The notes beneath the pieces are model-generated. The model was not told where the DNA came from, searched no databases, and saw only the letters and a program-made list of their open reading frames with translations. From NCBI RefSeq assembly GCF_040026395.1, contig NZ_CP157278.1:2852001-2916000 (forward strand): a stretch of DNA of 64,000 nt, in the 5' to 3' direction. The DNA is from Pedobacter lusitanus. GTDB lineage: Bacteria; Bacteroidota; Bacteroidia; Sphingobacteriales; Sphingobacteriaceae. A program made the translations under genes and the position numbers. Shown one piece after another: positions 63,733 through 64,000 of the stretch (positions within the stretch are counted from its first letter, which is position 1; every line of letters starts with the position of its first letter).

Positions 63733-64000
63733 TCCATCAGCTGGATCGCAGTACTGTAATCTATCTTACCATTTGGTGTCAGCGGAACCGACTCCACGAA
63801 TTTAACTTTAACCATACTCGGATGCACGTTTAGTTTCTCTTTCAATATCGATTTCACCTGATCTGCTACCAGTTCTTCATTTAAATGAAGTACCAGTATA
63901 GATTTATCTTCGATACCCATGCAGACAAAAGTTTCCCCGCCCAGTGCATTTTTAAGAATCAGCTCTACTTCGTCCAGATTCATCCGGGTTCCGAATAATT
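63729..64000 (-). CDS. AMP-dependent acyl/aryl ligase, C-terminal fragment
   Basis: The frame is open to the window edge and the visible 89 residues are the C-terminal subdomain of an AMP-forming synthetase: LFGTRMNLDEVELILKNA is the A8-type hinge continuation and PLTPNGKIDYSTAI carries the A10 catalytic lysine. The N-terminal part lies outside the window, so the substrate (fatty acid, aryl acid or amino acid) cannot be told. The last codons overlap the end of the MscS-type gene by 4 bp, head to head at the 3' ends. Confidence 0.82.
   Translation of the reverse strand, partial: LFGTRMNLDEVELILKNALGGETFVCMGIEDKSILVLHLNEELVADQVKSILKEKLNVHPSMVKVKFVESVPLTPNGKIDYSTAIQLMD

Overview
The window comes from a Bacteroidota chromosome, most likely a Sphingobacteriaceae member close to Pedobacter. 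The evidence is the family content (DUF4293, DUF5606, Porin_10, DUF2027, TonB receptor with a carboxypeptidase-like N-terminal domain, secreted 'asparagine synthetase B'-like protein) and the promoters: several genes carry a TAnnTTTG -7 box, often with a TTG 18-21 nt upstream, which is the Bacteroidota sigma-A pattern. The species assignment is inference. I see no tRNA, rRNA, CRISPR array, prophage or recognisable transposase. The content is overwhelmingly housekeeping.

Layout. 1-13.7 kb: start of an ABC transporter, truA, a DUF4293 membrane protein, a DEAD-box RNA helicase with an RG-rich tail, gamma-glutamyltransferase, a TonB-dependent receptor, a small secreted protein, gpsA, a membrane-fusion protein plus TolC pair, and a polysaccharide deacetylase. 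13.9-29 kb: aconitase, a GH1 beta-glucosidase, a membrane-anchored MutS-like ATPase, rlmH with a 41-residue membrane peptide gene, DUF5606 plus cyclophilin, a secreted GATase-like protein, Porin_10, purine nucleoside phosphorylase, lpxK and pruA. 28.8-40.3 kb: carbonic anhydrase plus SulP transporter (probably a bicarbonate module), an OprO/P-type porin with a duplicated leader, a carboxyltransferase subunit, an M42 peptidase, a nucleotidyltransferase, dnaK and a methyltransferase.

40.4-61.1 kb, all on the minus strand except one gene, is the str-S10-spc-alpha ribosomal supercluster: rpsL-rpsG-fusA-rpsJ, then an interruption, then rplC-rplD-rplW-rplB-rpsS-rplV-rpsC-rplP-rpmC-rpsQ-rplN-rplX-rplE-rpsN-rpsH-rplF-rplR-rpsE-rpmD-rplO-secY-map-infA-rpmJ-rpsM-rpsK-rpsD-rpoA-rplQ. 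The cluster is split between rpsJ and rplC by a TauE/SafE permease, a DUF1634 partner and an oppositely oriented coiled-coil membrane protein. rplC has its own promoter. 61.2-64 kb holds a VF530-family gene, a phased 11-bp repeat array, a DUF2027 protein without an Smr domain, an MscS-type channel and the end of an AMP-dependent acyl ligase.

The most interesting signals are regulatory. The two ribosomal promoters (rpsL and rplC) share a CCCT-loop-AGGG hairpin that starts at exactly the same distance from the -7 box. Four wide spacers of the ribosomal cluster hold strong stem-loops without good U-tracts. The M42 peptidase promoter is bracketed by two perfect inverted repeats. A helically phased 11-bp repeat array lies between two divergent genes. 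I did not find a convincing new multi-gene system.
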